Shown here piece by piece: positions 54,018-63,500 of a stretch of 64,000 bases of DNA. Positions within the stretch are counted from its first letter, which is position 1; each line of letters begins with the position of its first letter. Position numbers and translations under genes: made by a program. Below the pieces are notes generated by a model. The model worked only from the letters and a program-made list of their open reading frames with translations, was not told the DNA's origin and made no database searches. The stretch lies in contig NZ_JAEQNA010000012.1 of the NCBI RefSeq assembly GCF_016722895.1, positions 34,904 to 98,903 of the forward strand, read 5' to 3'. Origin of the DNA: Ramlibacter aurantiacus (GTDB taxonomy: Bacteria; Pseudomonadota; Gammaproteobacteria; Burkholderiales; Burkholderiaceae_C).

Positions 54018-55553
54018 ATGTCCGACCCCGCCATCCAGCCTGCCCACGCCGCCCAAGACGACAACCAGCTGATCGCCGAGCGCCGCGAGAAGCTCAAGGC
54101 CTTGCGTGAGCAGCAGCAGCAAGGGGGACCGGTCGCCTTCCCCAACGACTTCAAGCCCGGCGTGCACGCGGCCACCCTGCTCGAGTCGCACGAACACAAG
54201 AAGGCCGACGAGCTGGAAGGCGAACGTGTGCCGGCGCGCATCGCCGGCCGCATGATGCTCAAGCGCGTGATGGGCAAAGCCAGCTTCGCCACCCTGCAGG
54301 ACGCCACCGGTCGCATGCAGGTCTACATCACGCGCGACAACGTGGGCGAAGAAACCTACGCCGCCTTCAAGCACTGGGACCTGGGCGACATCGTGGGCTG
54401 CGAGGGCACCCTGTTCAAGACCAGGACGGGCGAACTCACCGTGCAGGCGACCAGCATCCGCCTGCTCACCAAGAGCCTGCGGCCCATGCCCGACAAGTTC
54501 CACGGCGTGGCCGACCAGGAAGTGAAGTACCGCCAGCGCTACGTGGACCTCATGACCGACGAAGAGGCGCGTAGGCGCTTCGTCGCGCGCAGCAAGGCCA
54601 TCACCGGCATTCGCGAGTTCATGGTGGCGCACAACTTCCTGGAAGTGGAGACGCCCATGCTCCACTCCATCCCCGGCGGCGCCAACGCCCGGCCCTTCGT
54701 CACGCACCACAATGCACTCGACCAGGAGATGTTCCTGCGCATCGCGCCCGAGCTTTACCTGAAGCGGCTGCTGGTGGGTGGATTCGAGCGCGTGTTCGAG
54801 ATCAACCGCAACTTCCGCAACGAAGGCATCTCGGTGCGCCATAACCCCGAGTTCACCATGATGGAGTTCTACGCGGCCTACTGGAACTACCGCGACCTCA
54901 TGGACTTCACCGAGGCTTTGGTGCGCGACGCCGCGCTCAAGGCCACCGGCACGATGGAGCTGGTCTATGCCGGCAAGCCGGTGGACCTGTCCAAGCCCTT
55001 CGAGCGCCTCACCATCCGCGAAGCCATCGACCGCCACACCGAAGCCGGCCCCCGTGCGGACGACCGCGAGTGGCTCATCGCCGAGCTGAAGAAGCTGGGT
55101 TCGTCCGAGGAGAAGCATCGCCTGTCCACTCGGTCCCTGGCCAGCCTGCAGGTGATGTACTTCGAGGAGAAGGTGGAAGAAAAGCTCTGGCAGCCCACCT
55201 TCATCATGGAGCACCCCACCGAGATCTCGCCCCTGGCCCGCGCCAACGACCAGCGGCCCGAGGTCACCGAGCGTTTCGAGCTGTACATCACCGGGCGGGA
55301 GTTCGGAAATGGCTTCTCGGAGCTGAACGACGCGGAAGACCAGGCCGCGCGCTTCACTGCGCAGGTGGATGCCAAGAGCGCAGGCGACGACGAGGCCATG
55401 TTCTTCGACCATGACTTCGTGCGAGCGCTGGAATACGGTATGCCGCCGGCCGGGGGCTGCGGCATCGGCATCGACCGGCTGATGATGCTGCTGACGGACA
55501 GCCCGAGTATTCGGGACGTGATCCTGTTCCCGGCGCTGCGGCGGGAAAGCTAG
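54018..55553 (+). CDS. lysS: Lysyl-tRNA synthetase (class II)
   Basis: A 511-residue class II lysyl-tRNA synthetase. The N-terminal OB-fold anticodon-binding domain (RIAGRMMLKRVMGKASFATLQD) is followed by the catalytic domain with motif 1 (EVETPMLHSIPGGANARPF), motif 2 (FRNEGISVRHNPEFTMMEFY) and motif 3 (GIGIDRLMMLLTDS). It charges tRNA-Lys. ATG 54018 is chosen from the usual N-terminus; the frame begins further upstream. Confidence 0.97.
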   Translation: MSDPAIQPAHAAQDDNQLIAERREKLKALREQQQQGGPVAFPNDFKPGVHAATLLESHEHKKADELEGERVPARIAGRMMLKRVMGKASFATLQDATGRMQVYITRDNVGEETYAAFKHWDLGDIVGCEGTLFKTRTGELTVQATSIRLLTKSLRPMPDKFHGVADQEVKYRQRYVDLMTDEEARRRFVARSKAITGIREFMVAHNFLEVETPMLHSIPGGANARPFVTHHNALDQEMFLRIAPELYLKRLLVGGFERVFEINRNFRNEGISVRHNPEFTMMEFYAAYWNYRDLMDFTEALVRDAALKATGTMELVYAGKPVDLSKPFERLTIREAIDRHTEAGPRADDREWLIAELKKLGSSEEKHRLSTRSLASLQVMYFEEKVEEKLWQPTFIMEHPTEISPLARANDQRPEVTERFELYITGREFGNGFSELNDAEDQAARFTAQVDAKSAGDDEAMFFDHDFVRALEYGMPPAGGCGIGIDRLMMLLTDSPSIRDVILFPALRRES

Positions 55554-55569
55554 CCGCAGTCGCACCCCG

Positions 55570-55881
55570 CTAGTCGGCCGCGTCGAAGTCCTCGGCCCTC
55601 GGCTCGATGGGCTTTAACCCGTGTAGCGCACGACGTTCGTGCGCCATCGCTCGATAAAGATGGACGCGGGCCAGATTGAGGTCGCCGACCGGCCGGTGGG
55701 CCATGAGTGCGTTGCCAGGGGAGAAGGCGATCCGCTCGTCCAAATCTTTGCGCGATGGCGCGTTGACTGCCTGCACTGGCAGCTCCAGAGTCGCCACCTT
55801 GATGAAGGGACTCACCTCCTCACGCCATTCGACACTCGCGTCGTGAATGGGCGTACTCACGTCATCACGGTAAAACTGCAC
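55570..55881 (-). pseudogene. C-terminal fragment of a second catalase-like protein
   Basis: A 103-residue stretch that aligns from end to end with the last ~100 residues of the neighbouring catalase-like protein: STPIxDASVEW, KVATLELPVQ, NAPSRK, IAFSPGN, LMAHRPVG, LNLARV and PRAEDFDAA are shared, and roughly two thirds of residues agree. The N-terminal two thirds are missing. It lies immediately beyond the full-length gene in the same reading-frame register, separated from its stop by 87 bp, and starts with a weak GTG. It looks like the leftover of a tandem paralog rather than a working gene. Confidence 0.75.
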
Positions 55882-55968
55882 CGGTAACGTCGGCCCTATT
55901 CGTAGTTCCGGATGGGATGGCGCGGCGATGGATGTATTCCGCCGGCCACGACTGTCCCCGGCTGGAGC

Positions 55969-57027
55969 TCACTCGGCCGCGTCGAAGTCCTCGGCCCTCG
56001 GCTCCACGCGCGCCTTCCCGTTGCGGGCATGGCGGTAGCGGGCCAACTCGCGATAGATCTGCACCCGCGCCAGATTGAGTTCACCCACTGGGCGATGGGC
56101 CATCAGCGAGTTGCCGGGAGAGAAGGCGATCACCTCGGCCAGCTGTTTCCGTGAAGGCGCGTTCACGGACTGGACCGGCAGCTCCAGCGTCGCCACCTTG
56201 ACGAAGGGGCTCACATCCTCGGGCCATTCGACGCTTGCATCTTCGATGGGCGTGCTTGCATCGTTCCGATAGCACTGCACGAACACATCGAAGCTGGCGG
56301 GATGCTCGGCCAGGTGTCGCGCAAGGTTCTCCTTGAGGTAATCGTCGGTCAGCTTCGCAGGCAGACGACTGCGGAACGCAGAGGTCGGCTGCAGCTTGCA
56401 CTTGACCACGTGGCGCTCACCGCATTGGTAAGGCACGCAACTCCAGTAGGCAATGTCCAGCGGGCTTGAGTCATGGTGGATGTTGCCCGCGGTCTTCCGG
56501 ATGATGTCGAAGTGCCCATGCATCATCAGCCACAGCAGACCGCCCCATGTGCTGAACCTCAGAAAGAACGGCGCAATACCAGCGAAACGATCCAGGGTTC
56601 CGAGTGGCACGAACGGTTGGGACAGAAACGTGAAATCCTGTGTGCAGTGCTCGTCTTCAGAGAGACGCCCCCCCCCCCCCGAACTTTCGTAAACACCCAG
56701 CAGCTTGATCGCCAAGCCGCGGACCTGCTTTTCCTTGTCGCTACGAATCCGCTCGCTCGAGGTGGAAAAGCGCACCCAGCACGGAAAACTGTGTCCTTGG
56801 CTGAACACGCCCGCACGCAAGTGAACCGGCACGTTCTCGTCGACGGTGAACCTTCCTTTGGCCAGGCCCAGCGTCGTGGCCATACCCGCACGTCGCGCAT
56901 CGCCGGGCCGGTAAGTCCTGCCCAGGAAGTCCTGCAACCGTTTGATGAGCTTGTCGACCTTGCTCGTTGTTCGACCGAAGGGACAGACGGCAGTCTGTGG
57001 TGAAGGCGCGGGTTGGTTTTTCTGCAT
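55969..57027 (-). CDS. Catalase-like heme protein (minicatalase / y4iL-like group)
   Basis: A 352-residue protein from ATG 57027 (an upstream in-frame GTG at 57078 would add 17 residues). The catalase fold is recognisable in WVRFSTSSERIRSD, VRGLAIKLLGV and the C-terminal FSPGNSLMAHRPVGELNLARVQIY, where catalase-type proximal heme residues lie. Members of this short-catalase group are related to allene oxide synthase-type heme enzymes and often sit by lipid-oxidation genes. The distal histidine of true catalases seems absent: the expected region reads MATTLGLAKGRF. A run of 13 C (13 G on this strand) sits in frame within the coding sequence. Diverges from the FAD gene. The role is inferred. 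Confidence 0.8.
   Translation of the reverse strand: MQKNQPAPSPQTAVCPFGRTTSKVDKLIKRLQDFLGRTYRPGDARRAGMATTLGLAKGRFTVDENVPVHLRAGVFSQGHSFPCWVRFSTSSERIRSDKEKQVRGLAIKLLGVYESSGGGGRLSEDEHCTQDFTFLSQPFVPLGTLDRFAGIAPFFLRFSTWGGLLWLMMHGHFDIIRKTAGNIHHDSSPLDIAYWSCVPYQCGERHVVKCKLQPTSAFRSRLPAKLTDDYLKENLARHLAEHPASFDVFVQCYRNDASTPIEDASVEWPEDVSPFVKVATLELPVQSVNAPSRKQLAEVIAFSPGNSLMAHRPVGELNLARVQIYRELARYRHARNGKARVEPRAEDFDAAE
56668..56680. repeat. Homopolymer (C)13 inside the catalase-like gene
   Basis: Thirteen consecutive C on the + strand encode four glycines after a serine in the catalase-like protein, where the frame stays open on both sides. Runs of this length mutate readily by slippage, so one-base changes would switch the gene off. 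Confidence 0.9.
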
Positions 57028-57203
57028 GGGTGAACTCTGTTGGACGATCGGGATACGCAGGCGCCGGACTCGGGCCACGAAGAAATGCCAGCAACACCTC
57101 GCATCAAAGCCTGAAGGGCAGCTGACATTCGACCGCTCAGTAACCGCCCTCTACGCGCTGGTTCCGCCTCCTCGCGAATGACCCACTCTGTCCATCGAAA
57201 GAA

Positions 57204-57231
57204 TTGCAAGCAATCAGTAAGTATGTATATT
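57204..57231 (+). promoter_or_regulatory. Candidate promoter of the FAD-enzyme gene
   Basis: TTGCAA (57204-57209) and TATATT (57226-57231) with a 16-bp spacer form a plausible sigma-70 promoter in the divergent gap, upstream of the chosen start at 57284. The AT-rich patch stands out from its GC-rich surroundings. Confidence 0.45.
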
Positions 57232-57283
57232 GCCGTCTGTGGCAGGCGAGTTTCCGCCGGCCCCACCAACAGGACGGCACCCG

Positions 57284-58744
57284 ATGATCAACACGCGATT
57301 TGGCCAAGTTCCCCTCCTGATGCGCGCCCCTGGTGCGCCCATGACCCGAGTCGCGGTGATCGGCGCCGGGCCTTCCGGCTTGTACGCCGCCGAAGCGCTG
57401 CGACGCACGGGCCGGCACGAAGTGCTTGTCTTCGAGCGCCAGGCGCGTGTCGGCGGCATGGCGCTGACCCGGACCTACGACGCTCCCGACGGTCGCCGTA
57501 TTCCCTATGACATGGGCAGCGGCCAGCCTTTCAGCTCGCGCAAGCTGTTCAAGCTGATCAAGGAACTGCACCTGCATCTGGGCAGCGACCTGGGTGAAGG
57601 CATACGGCCCGGCACGCCCTGCCACTTCCGCTTCCTGGACACGCACACGGGCGAGTACTCGGCCGACTTCCTGCGCCACCGGCTGACCGGCCAACCCCTG
57701 GGCCGGCAACTCACCCAGATGCGCGACTTCGCGCGGCTGATCCCGTGGATCCTGCGCTTTCGCAAACTCGCACGGCCAGGCCATGCGCACGGCTTTTCTC
57801 CTGAACTGCTGCGAATGTCGGAAGCCGAGTGGATGAAGGCCTGCGACTTCAAGTTGATCGGGCCACTGCTGCGCGCCCTGTCGTCCATCAGTTCCCATGG
57901 TGGCATCCACGAAGACGCGGCCGACCCGCGCAGCCTGGTGCAATCACTCAAGAGCTTTGTGTTCGCGCTGAACCCGCCCCTGCGCTACACCATGGGCGTG
58001 TGGTTGCCGGTTCGCGAGGGCTACCAGGAGGTTCTCACTCGCCTGGCACGACGCCTCAACGTGATGACCCGGGCCGAGATCACCGCCATCCGCCGCAGCG
58101 ACGAGGGCGTCCACATCACCTGCAACGGGCAAGACTATGAATTCGACCACCTGATCATTGCGTGCCCACCCGGCAAGGTGGCTGCTGCCATGGATTGCGA
58201 CGTCGAAGAAACGACGCTGTATGCGCGGGTTCGCAACAGACCCACTTGGCGCGTGTGCTTCCTGGCCCGTGGCATTCCCGAACCCCGGGGCGTTTACGTC
58301 TTCACGGACCAGGCCGAGCGTGCGGACGCGCCGCACGCCCTATGCGATTTCCACTGCCACGCATTGATCGAGGGCACGGGCACCGACGCGCTGCGCCTGT
58401 ATTGCGGCATCGTGGGCCATGACCGCCTCGACGGCATCGATGCCGCTCTCCAGGAGTCTGAGCGCCTTCTGGTCAAGGTATTCGGCGCCCACGACATCCG
58501 CTGGATCGACAAGGTGTTCTGGCCGCAGTTCAACTCGCATTTCGGAATTGAAGATCTCGCATCCGGCATTTACGATCAGTTCGAGCAATTGCAGGGCCGC
58601 AACCGAACCTGGTACACGGGGGAGTACTTGGCCGGCAATTCACATTCGATGACGCTTGAGTACTCTTGGCGTCTGGTGGAGCGGCACTTCAGCATGGCGC
58701 CGAAGCCTGTTCGCGGACAACGCCATGAGCATCGATACGCCTGA
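57284..58744 (+). CDS. FAD-dependent oxidoreductase resembling polyenoic fatty acid isomerase (PAI)
   Basis: A 486-residue flavoprotein of the amine-oxidase/isomerase group. The Rossmann motif is VIGAGPSGLYAAEAL, followed by VFERQARVGGMALT, and the C-terminal FAD-binding stretch is QLQGRNRTWYTGEYLAGNS with SWRLVERHF at the end. The order and the QGRRNTFYAGE-like terminal motif resemble PAI of Cutibacterium acnes, which moves double bonds in linoleic acid; I compared only from memory. The start is uncertain: ATG 57284, 57320 and 57341 are all in frame, and the last gives the shortest lead to the Rossmann motif. Its neighbours are a catalase-like gene and a PUFA-synthase-like gene. Confidence 0.72.
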   Translation: MINTRFGQVPLLMRAPGAPMTRVAVIGAGPSGLYAAEALRRTGRHEVLVFERQARVGGMALTRTYDAPDGRRIPYDMGSGQPFSSRKLFKLIKELHLHLGSDLGEGIRPGTPCHFRFLDTHTGEYSADFLRHRLTGQPLGRQLTQMRDFARLIPWILRFRKLARPGHAHGFSPELLRMSEAEWMKACDFKLIGPLLRALSSISSHGGIHEDAADPRSLVQSLKSFVFALNPPLRYTMGVWLPVREGYQEVLTRLARRLNVMTRAEITAIRRSDEGVHITCNGQDYEFDHLIIACPPGKVAAAMDCDVEETTLYARVRNRPTWRVCFLARGIPEPRGVYVFTDQAERADAPHALCDFHCHALIEGTGTDALRLYCGIVGHDRLDGIDAALQESERLLVKVFGAHDIRWIDKVFWPQFNSHFGIEDLASGIYDQFEQLQGRNRTWYTGEYLAGNSHSMTLEYSWRLVERHFSMAPKPVRGQRHEHRYA

Positions 58745-58813
58745 CTGCAATGGCCGAATCACCGAAACTCATCCAGAAAATAACCGTCACCTTCATCAAA
58801 GGAGCCGTTACCC

Positions 58814-59805
58814 ATGAAGTATTTGTCTGCCTTCCTGCCCGCCATCCCAATTGCCCTCGAGAAAGAGGAGGACATCATCACCGCAGTCAGATCCGGAGAC
58901 CTGTCGTTTGGGTTATCGAACGAGCACAAGACCAGGTTCAAGCCTTCCAGGGTCCGTTACCTGATGTCATTCGCTTTCGAACATCACGACAGTCGAGGCC
59001 GACAACTGCTGTTCTATCCCTACCAGGACGACACCACCCACCCCCTTACAGAACGGCGCATCGCGCATCAGAAGCAGCAGCGCCAGCAGGCAGATGACGC
59101 CCTGCGGCTCGCCATCGAAAGCATCGACGACTCTGTTCTCTTGAGGTATCTGCGCGGGGGGGGGGGGGGGGGGGGGAAGGGGACAAGCTCCTGGAGCGCG
59201 AGGCCAAGAACGAGTTCCTCACCCTTGTTCTGGGCCAGTGGGTCAAAGGGATTGAGATCACGCCGGAGTACATCAAGGCGGTCGAGACAATCCGCTCCGT
59301 CGACAAACAGAAGATCAGGAGCATCCTGTTTCCCAAGAAGAGAGAACTGGTAGCCGCAAAGAAGCTACTCGAAGAGGCAACGCACATGAATGCCGAAGCT
59401 TACCTTCAGAGCGCGGCAACGCTAGACATCTGGGACGGGCTGACCATCATCAAGAAAAACCAGAACAATCCCGTATTCAGGCAGATGCTGGCTTCAGGAA
59501 ATTGGTCGCCCGCCGCCTTCTGCGCGCAACACAAGCTCGGCCCTTCGAAGTCGATCAGGATCACAAACAAGAGAACCGACCTGAACGGGGTACTGCCATG
59601 CGCAGTAGATGCTGGACGAATGGTCGTGCTGAAGATGCAGGCCGCTGCAAAATCCAGCGCCGGCTATTTCTCCTACTGCAGCGCCGACAACTTCACCATG
59701 AATTTCCTAACTCTGGTCGTCGACAAACTCCTGCCTGGTGTTCGCCGACTGCCAGATGAGTCCGGCTGCCCCTTCAGCCATCAGGTTCAGCGACCCCTGT
59801 ACTAG
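58814..59805 (+). pseudogene. Unrecognised gene split by a 21-G tract (phase-off or disrupted)
   Basis: Begins with ATG 58814 and a strong AAAGGAG Shine-Dalgarno. The first 114 codons (MKYLSAFLPAIPIALEKEED... ending LLRYLR) lead into (G)21; after the tract this frame yields low-quality sequence and stops at 59353. The next frame resumes directly after the G tract with DKLLEREAKNEFLTLVL and runs to 59805 with convincing composition (VKGIEITPEYIKAVETIRSV, AAKKLLEEATHMNAEAYLQSA, KLGPSKSIRITNKRTD). A tract of 22 or 19 G would join both into one 330-residue or so protein. No domain is recognised. Soluble, charged, less GC-rich than its neighbours, perhaps acquired. Confidence 0.7.
59156..59176 (+). 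repeat. Homopolymer (G)21 in coding sequence
   Basis: Twenty-one consecutive G lie between the two in-frame halves of the gene at 58814-59805. At this length the tract is highly mutable and determines which frame is read beyond it. It could be a phase-variation switch or an assembly artefact of a homopolymer. Confidence 0.9.
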
Positions 59806-60515
59806 CCATCGCCAACCGGAGCCGGCACACGAGGGCTTGCTCCGGCTGCGCCCCTTCCACCGCACGGCGCAACTGCCATTGCAGCTCCTGATGCTGCCGG
59901 TGCGCCAGTTGCGCCATCTCGATCAAGGCGCCAGGTGTGAAGGAGCCCGAGGCGCGCTGCGACGCAGGCCACACCCCGGCGCGTACTCACGGTCGCCGCA
60001 TACCAGGGCGTCACCACCAACGCCTGGCGACGCACGCTGATCACAGAACCGCCGGCCCCCACCGCCTCTAGCGGATCCAACCACGTCAGAGAAATCCCAC
60101 GACACCAGCACCGGCCGGGCAAGGCTGGATGCGGGTGATGCAAGTGTCGGCTCCAGAGAGCCCAACCCGAGAACACGGAACCAGCATCGGGCGGCGAGTC
60201 AATAGGACAACGCCAACAAAATAGTTAGAAAGCTTGCTCAATGCTTTCTTTATGTTCAGAATGAGCTGCAACTTGTGAGCGGCCTTCAGAGCACGCCACA
60301 CCGGTCTCAGGGAGAGATCCGCAGTACCCAATCACGGGAGAAGAGCTTCGTGCCCACGGAATTCCTGCCTATCTACCTTCATCGAGCGCGCACGCGTTGC
60401 CCTCTCCCCTGCCCTTCCTCGGGTCCGCCCGGGAACTGATCTCCCCGACTCGTTTTTTCGTTCTCCGCCGCACGCTGTCCATGCGGTGACCTGCTCAATC
60501 GTTCTGGAGGTTTCC
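59806..60515. other. 710-bp stretch with no supported gene
   Basis: Short frames exist on both strands (for example 59774-59974 and 59802-60176 on the minus strand) but none shows a ribosome-binding site plus a recognisable protein, and their overlapping frames point to GC-rich noise or a decayed gene. The left half is GC-rich; the right half (about 60180-60510) is noticeably AT-richer and carries an inverted repeat, so it is probably the regulatory region of the megasynthase gene. Confidence 0.55.
60227..60249. promoter_or_regulatory. Inverted repeat AGAAAGC-N9-GCTTTCT upstream of the megasynthase
   Basis: A perfect seven-base inverted repeat with a nine-base spacer in an AT-rich patch, about 265 bp before the megasynthase ATG. 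Good shape for a regulator-binding site; a weak terminator of an upstream transcript is an alternative. Confidence 0.4.
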
Positions 60516-63500
60516 ATGCATGCAGTTCCTGCGGGCCCGGCCCGCCTTGCAACGCCTGTGGCCGTCGTTGGACTTGGCGCCCTGTTTCCCGGCTCGGCCG
60601 ACAAGATCGGCTTCTGGCGCGACATCCTGGCCGGGCGCGATCTCGTCACCGACGTGCCTCCCACCCACTGGCTGATCGAAGACTACTTCGACCCCAATCC
60701 AAGCGCGCCCGACAAGATCTACGCCAAGCGCGGCGCCTTCCTGCAGGCCAGCGACTTCAACCCGCTGGAATTCGCCATTCCTCCGGCCAACCTGCCTTCC
60801 ACCGACACGGCGCAACTGCTGGCGCTGCTCGTGGCCAAGCAGGTGCTGCACGACGCCGCCGGCACCTCGTTCTCCAAGATGGATCGCAGCCGCATGAGCG
60901 TGATCCTGGGCGTCGCCTCGGCCACCGAACTGGTCACCGAACTCAGCGCTCGCATGCAGCGCCCGGTCTGGGCCCATGCGCTGCGACAGCATGGATTCGA
61001 CGACGCGCAGGTCACCGCCATTTGCGATCGCATCTCCAATCAGTACGTTCCCTGGAACGAGAACTCCTTTCCCGGGATGCTGGGCAACGTGGTCGCCGGC
61101 CGCATTGCCAACCGCTTCGACCTGGCCGGCACCAACTGCGTGATCGACGCAGCCTGCGCCAGCTCGCTCGCGGCCCTGCACCTGGCCCTGCTCGAACTCG
61201 AAAGCGGACACAGCGACCTGGTGATCACCGGCGGGGTGGACGCGCTGAACGACCCGCTCATGTACGCCTGCTTCAGCAAGACACCGGCTTTATCGCCCAC
61301 GGGTGACTGCCGCCCGTTCTCGGCGGCCGCGGACGGCACCATGCTGGGTGAAGGGCTGGGCATGCTGGCGCTGAAGCGACTGAGCGATGCCGAGCGCGAC
61401 GGCGATCGCATCTATGCCGTGATACGGGGCCTGGGCACGTCTTCGGACGGACAGTCCAAGAGCATCTACGCGCCGGTGGCCGAAGGCCAGGCCAAGGCGC
61501 TGCGCCGTAGCTATGCAGTCGCGGGCTACGGACCCGAAACCGTTGAAATGGTGGAGGCCCATGGCACCGGCACGCGCGCAGGTGACCTGGCGGAGTTCCA
61601 GGGCCTGACCCGGGTGTTTGGCGAAGCTGAAACCGGACGAACGGGCTGGTGCGCCCTGGGCTCGGTGAAATCGCAGATCGGCCACACCAAGGCTGCGGCC
61701 GGCATCGCCGGGTTGTTCAAGGCGGTGATGGCACTGCACCACAAGGTCTTGCCGCCCACCATCAAGGTCGACCAGCCCAGCCCGGCGCTCAACCTGCCAG
61801 CAAGTCCCTTCTACCTGAACACCCGTGCTCGCCCGTGGATTCGCGATTCATCACACCCGCGCCGGGCATCCGTCAGCGCCTTCGGCTTCGGCGGCTCCAA
61901 CTACCACGCCGCGCTGGAGGAGTACACCGGCCCGGCGCCCCGGCGCCCCCGCCTGCGCACCCAGGGCCACGAGCTGCTGCTGGTGTCCGCCTCATCGGCC
62001 GCCCAGCTGATCGAGCGGTGCCGCGCGCTCGACCTGCGGCCAGAGGTCGTTGCCCACGCCGCCAACCAGTCACTCCTGGCCTGGTCCGAGGGTTCGCACC
62101 GCCTGGCCCTGGTGGTCTCGTGCGACGATGCCGCCACCACCATGACGCAGGCGCTGGGCCGCATCGAGCGGCAGCCCGAGCAGCCATTCGCCCTGCCCGG
62201 GGGCCAGGTGCATTACGGCGTGGGCGCATCCCTGGGACAGGTGGCCCTCCTGTTCTCCGGGCAGGGCAGCCAGTACCTGGAGATGGGCCGCGACCTCGCC
62301 ATGAGCTTCGATGCCGCGCGCGAGGTCTGGGACCGTGCCGCCGGATTGGGCTGGGGCCCGAACGGCCTGCACGGCGTCGTCTTCCCTCCTCCTTCGTTCA
62401 GCGATGAGGAGCGCGCGCAACAGGAACGGTTGCTGACCGAGACACAGTGGGCACAGCCCGCCATCGGGGCTGTGCAGCTGGCGCAGTTGGCGCTGCTGCG
62501 GCAGGTCGGCATCGAGCCGTCGGCCGTGGCCGGCCATAGCTTCGGGGAGTTCACCGCGCTGGCCGCGGCGGGCAGTCTCTCCGCAGACGACCTGTTGCGC
62601 GTGGCGCGCCGCCGTGGCGAGCTGATGTCGGGTGCCGCGACCGTGCCCGGCGCGATGACCGCCGTGATGAACGGGCCCGCCGGGCTCGAACAGCAGGTCC
62701 AGGCCAGCGGATTCGGCGTGGTTGCCGCCAACCGCAACACGCCCACACAGCTGGTGTTCTCGGGCGACCTCAGAGGCATCGAGCGGCTGGAGACCTGGCT
62801 GGCGGAGCGCCAGGTGGAGTTCCGCCGCTTGCCGGTGAGCACCGCGTTCCATTCACCGCTGGTCGCCCCCGCCGTTGAACCCCTGCAAGCTTTCCTGGGG
62901 GGCCTGGACGTGCGGCAACCGAGCTTGCCCGTGTACGCCAACACCACGGCGCAGCCTTACCCGGCCGAGCCGGAGGCCATCCGGCGCCAGCTGGCCGCTC
63001 AACTGGCCTCGCCGGTGCGGTTTAGTGAGCAGATCGACAACCTGTATGCCGCCGGCGTGCGGGTGTTCCTGGAAGTGGGGCCGCGCGGCGCGCTCTCGTC
63101 CTTTGTGGAGCAGACCCTGAGTGGCCGCCCGCACCTGGCCATCAGCCTGGACCGCGCGGGCGTGGATGGGGTCCTCATGTTCTGCCAGGCCCTGGCCAAG
63201 CTTGCCGCGGCTGGCGTGCCCATGCGGCCCGCCGAGTTGTGGCGCGAGTACGCCGAACCAGCGGCACCTGCCGGGAAGAAGCCGCCCTTGACGGTGCCGA
63301 TCCTCGGCGTCAACTACGGCCGCCCCTATCCGCCGCCACCGGGAACCCTCCCCCAACGCGCTTCCAGCGAACCTCCGGCAGTGGCACTTGGCGCGGCGAA
63401 TGCTGCATCGCCAGCAGCTGCGGAACTGGAGTTCCAGCAGTGGATGCATCACCTGAACGAGGCGCCGGCGGCGCAGGCTGCAGCGCCCGTGGCGGCGGCT

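Noticed and set aside
59774..60176. Minus-strand short frames (66 and 124 codons) in the gap before the megasynthase
   Set aside because: No ribosome-binding site and no recognisable family; overlapping frames argue for composition effects or a decayed gene.
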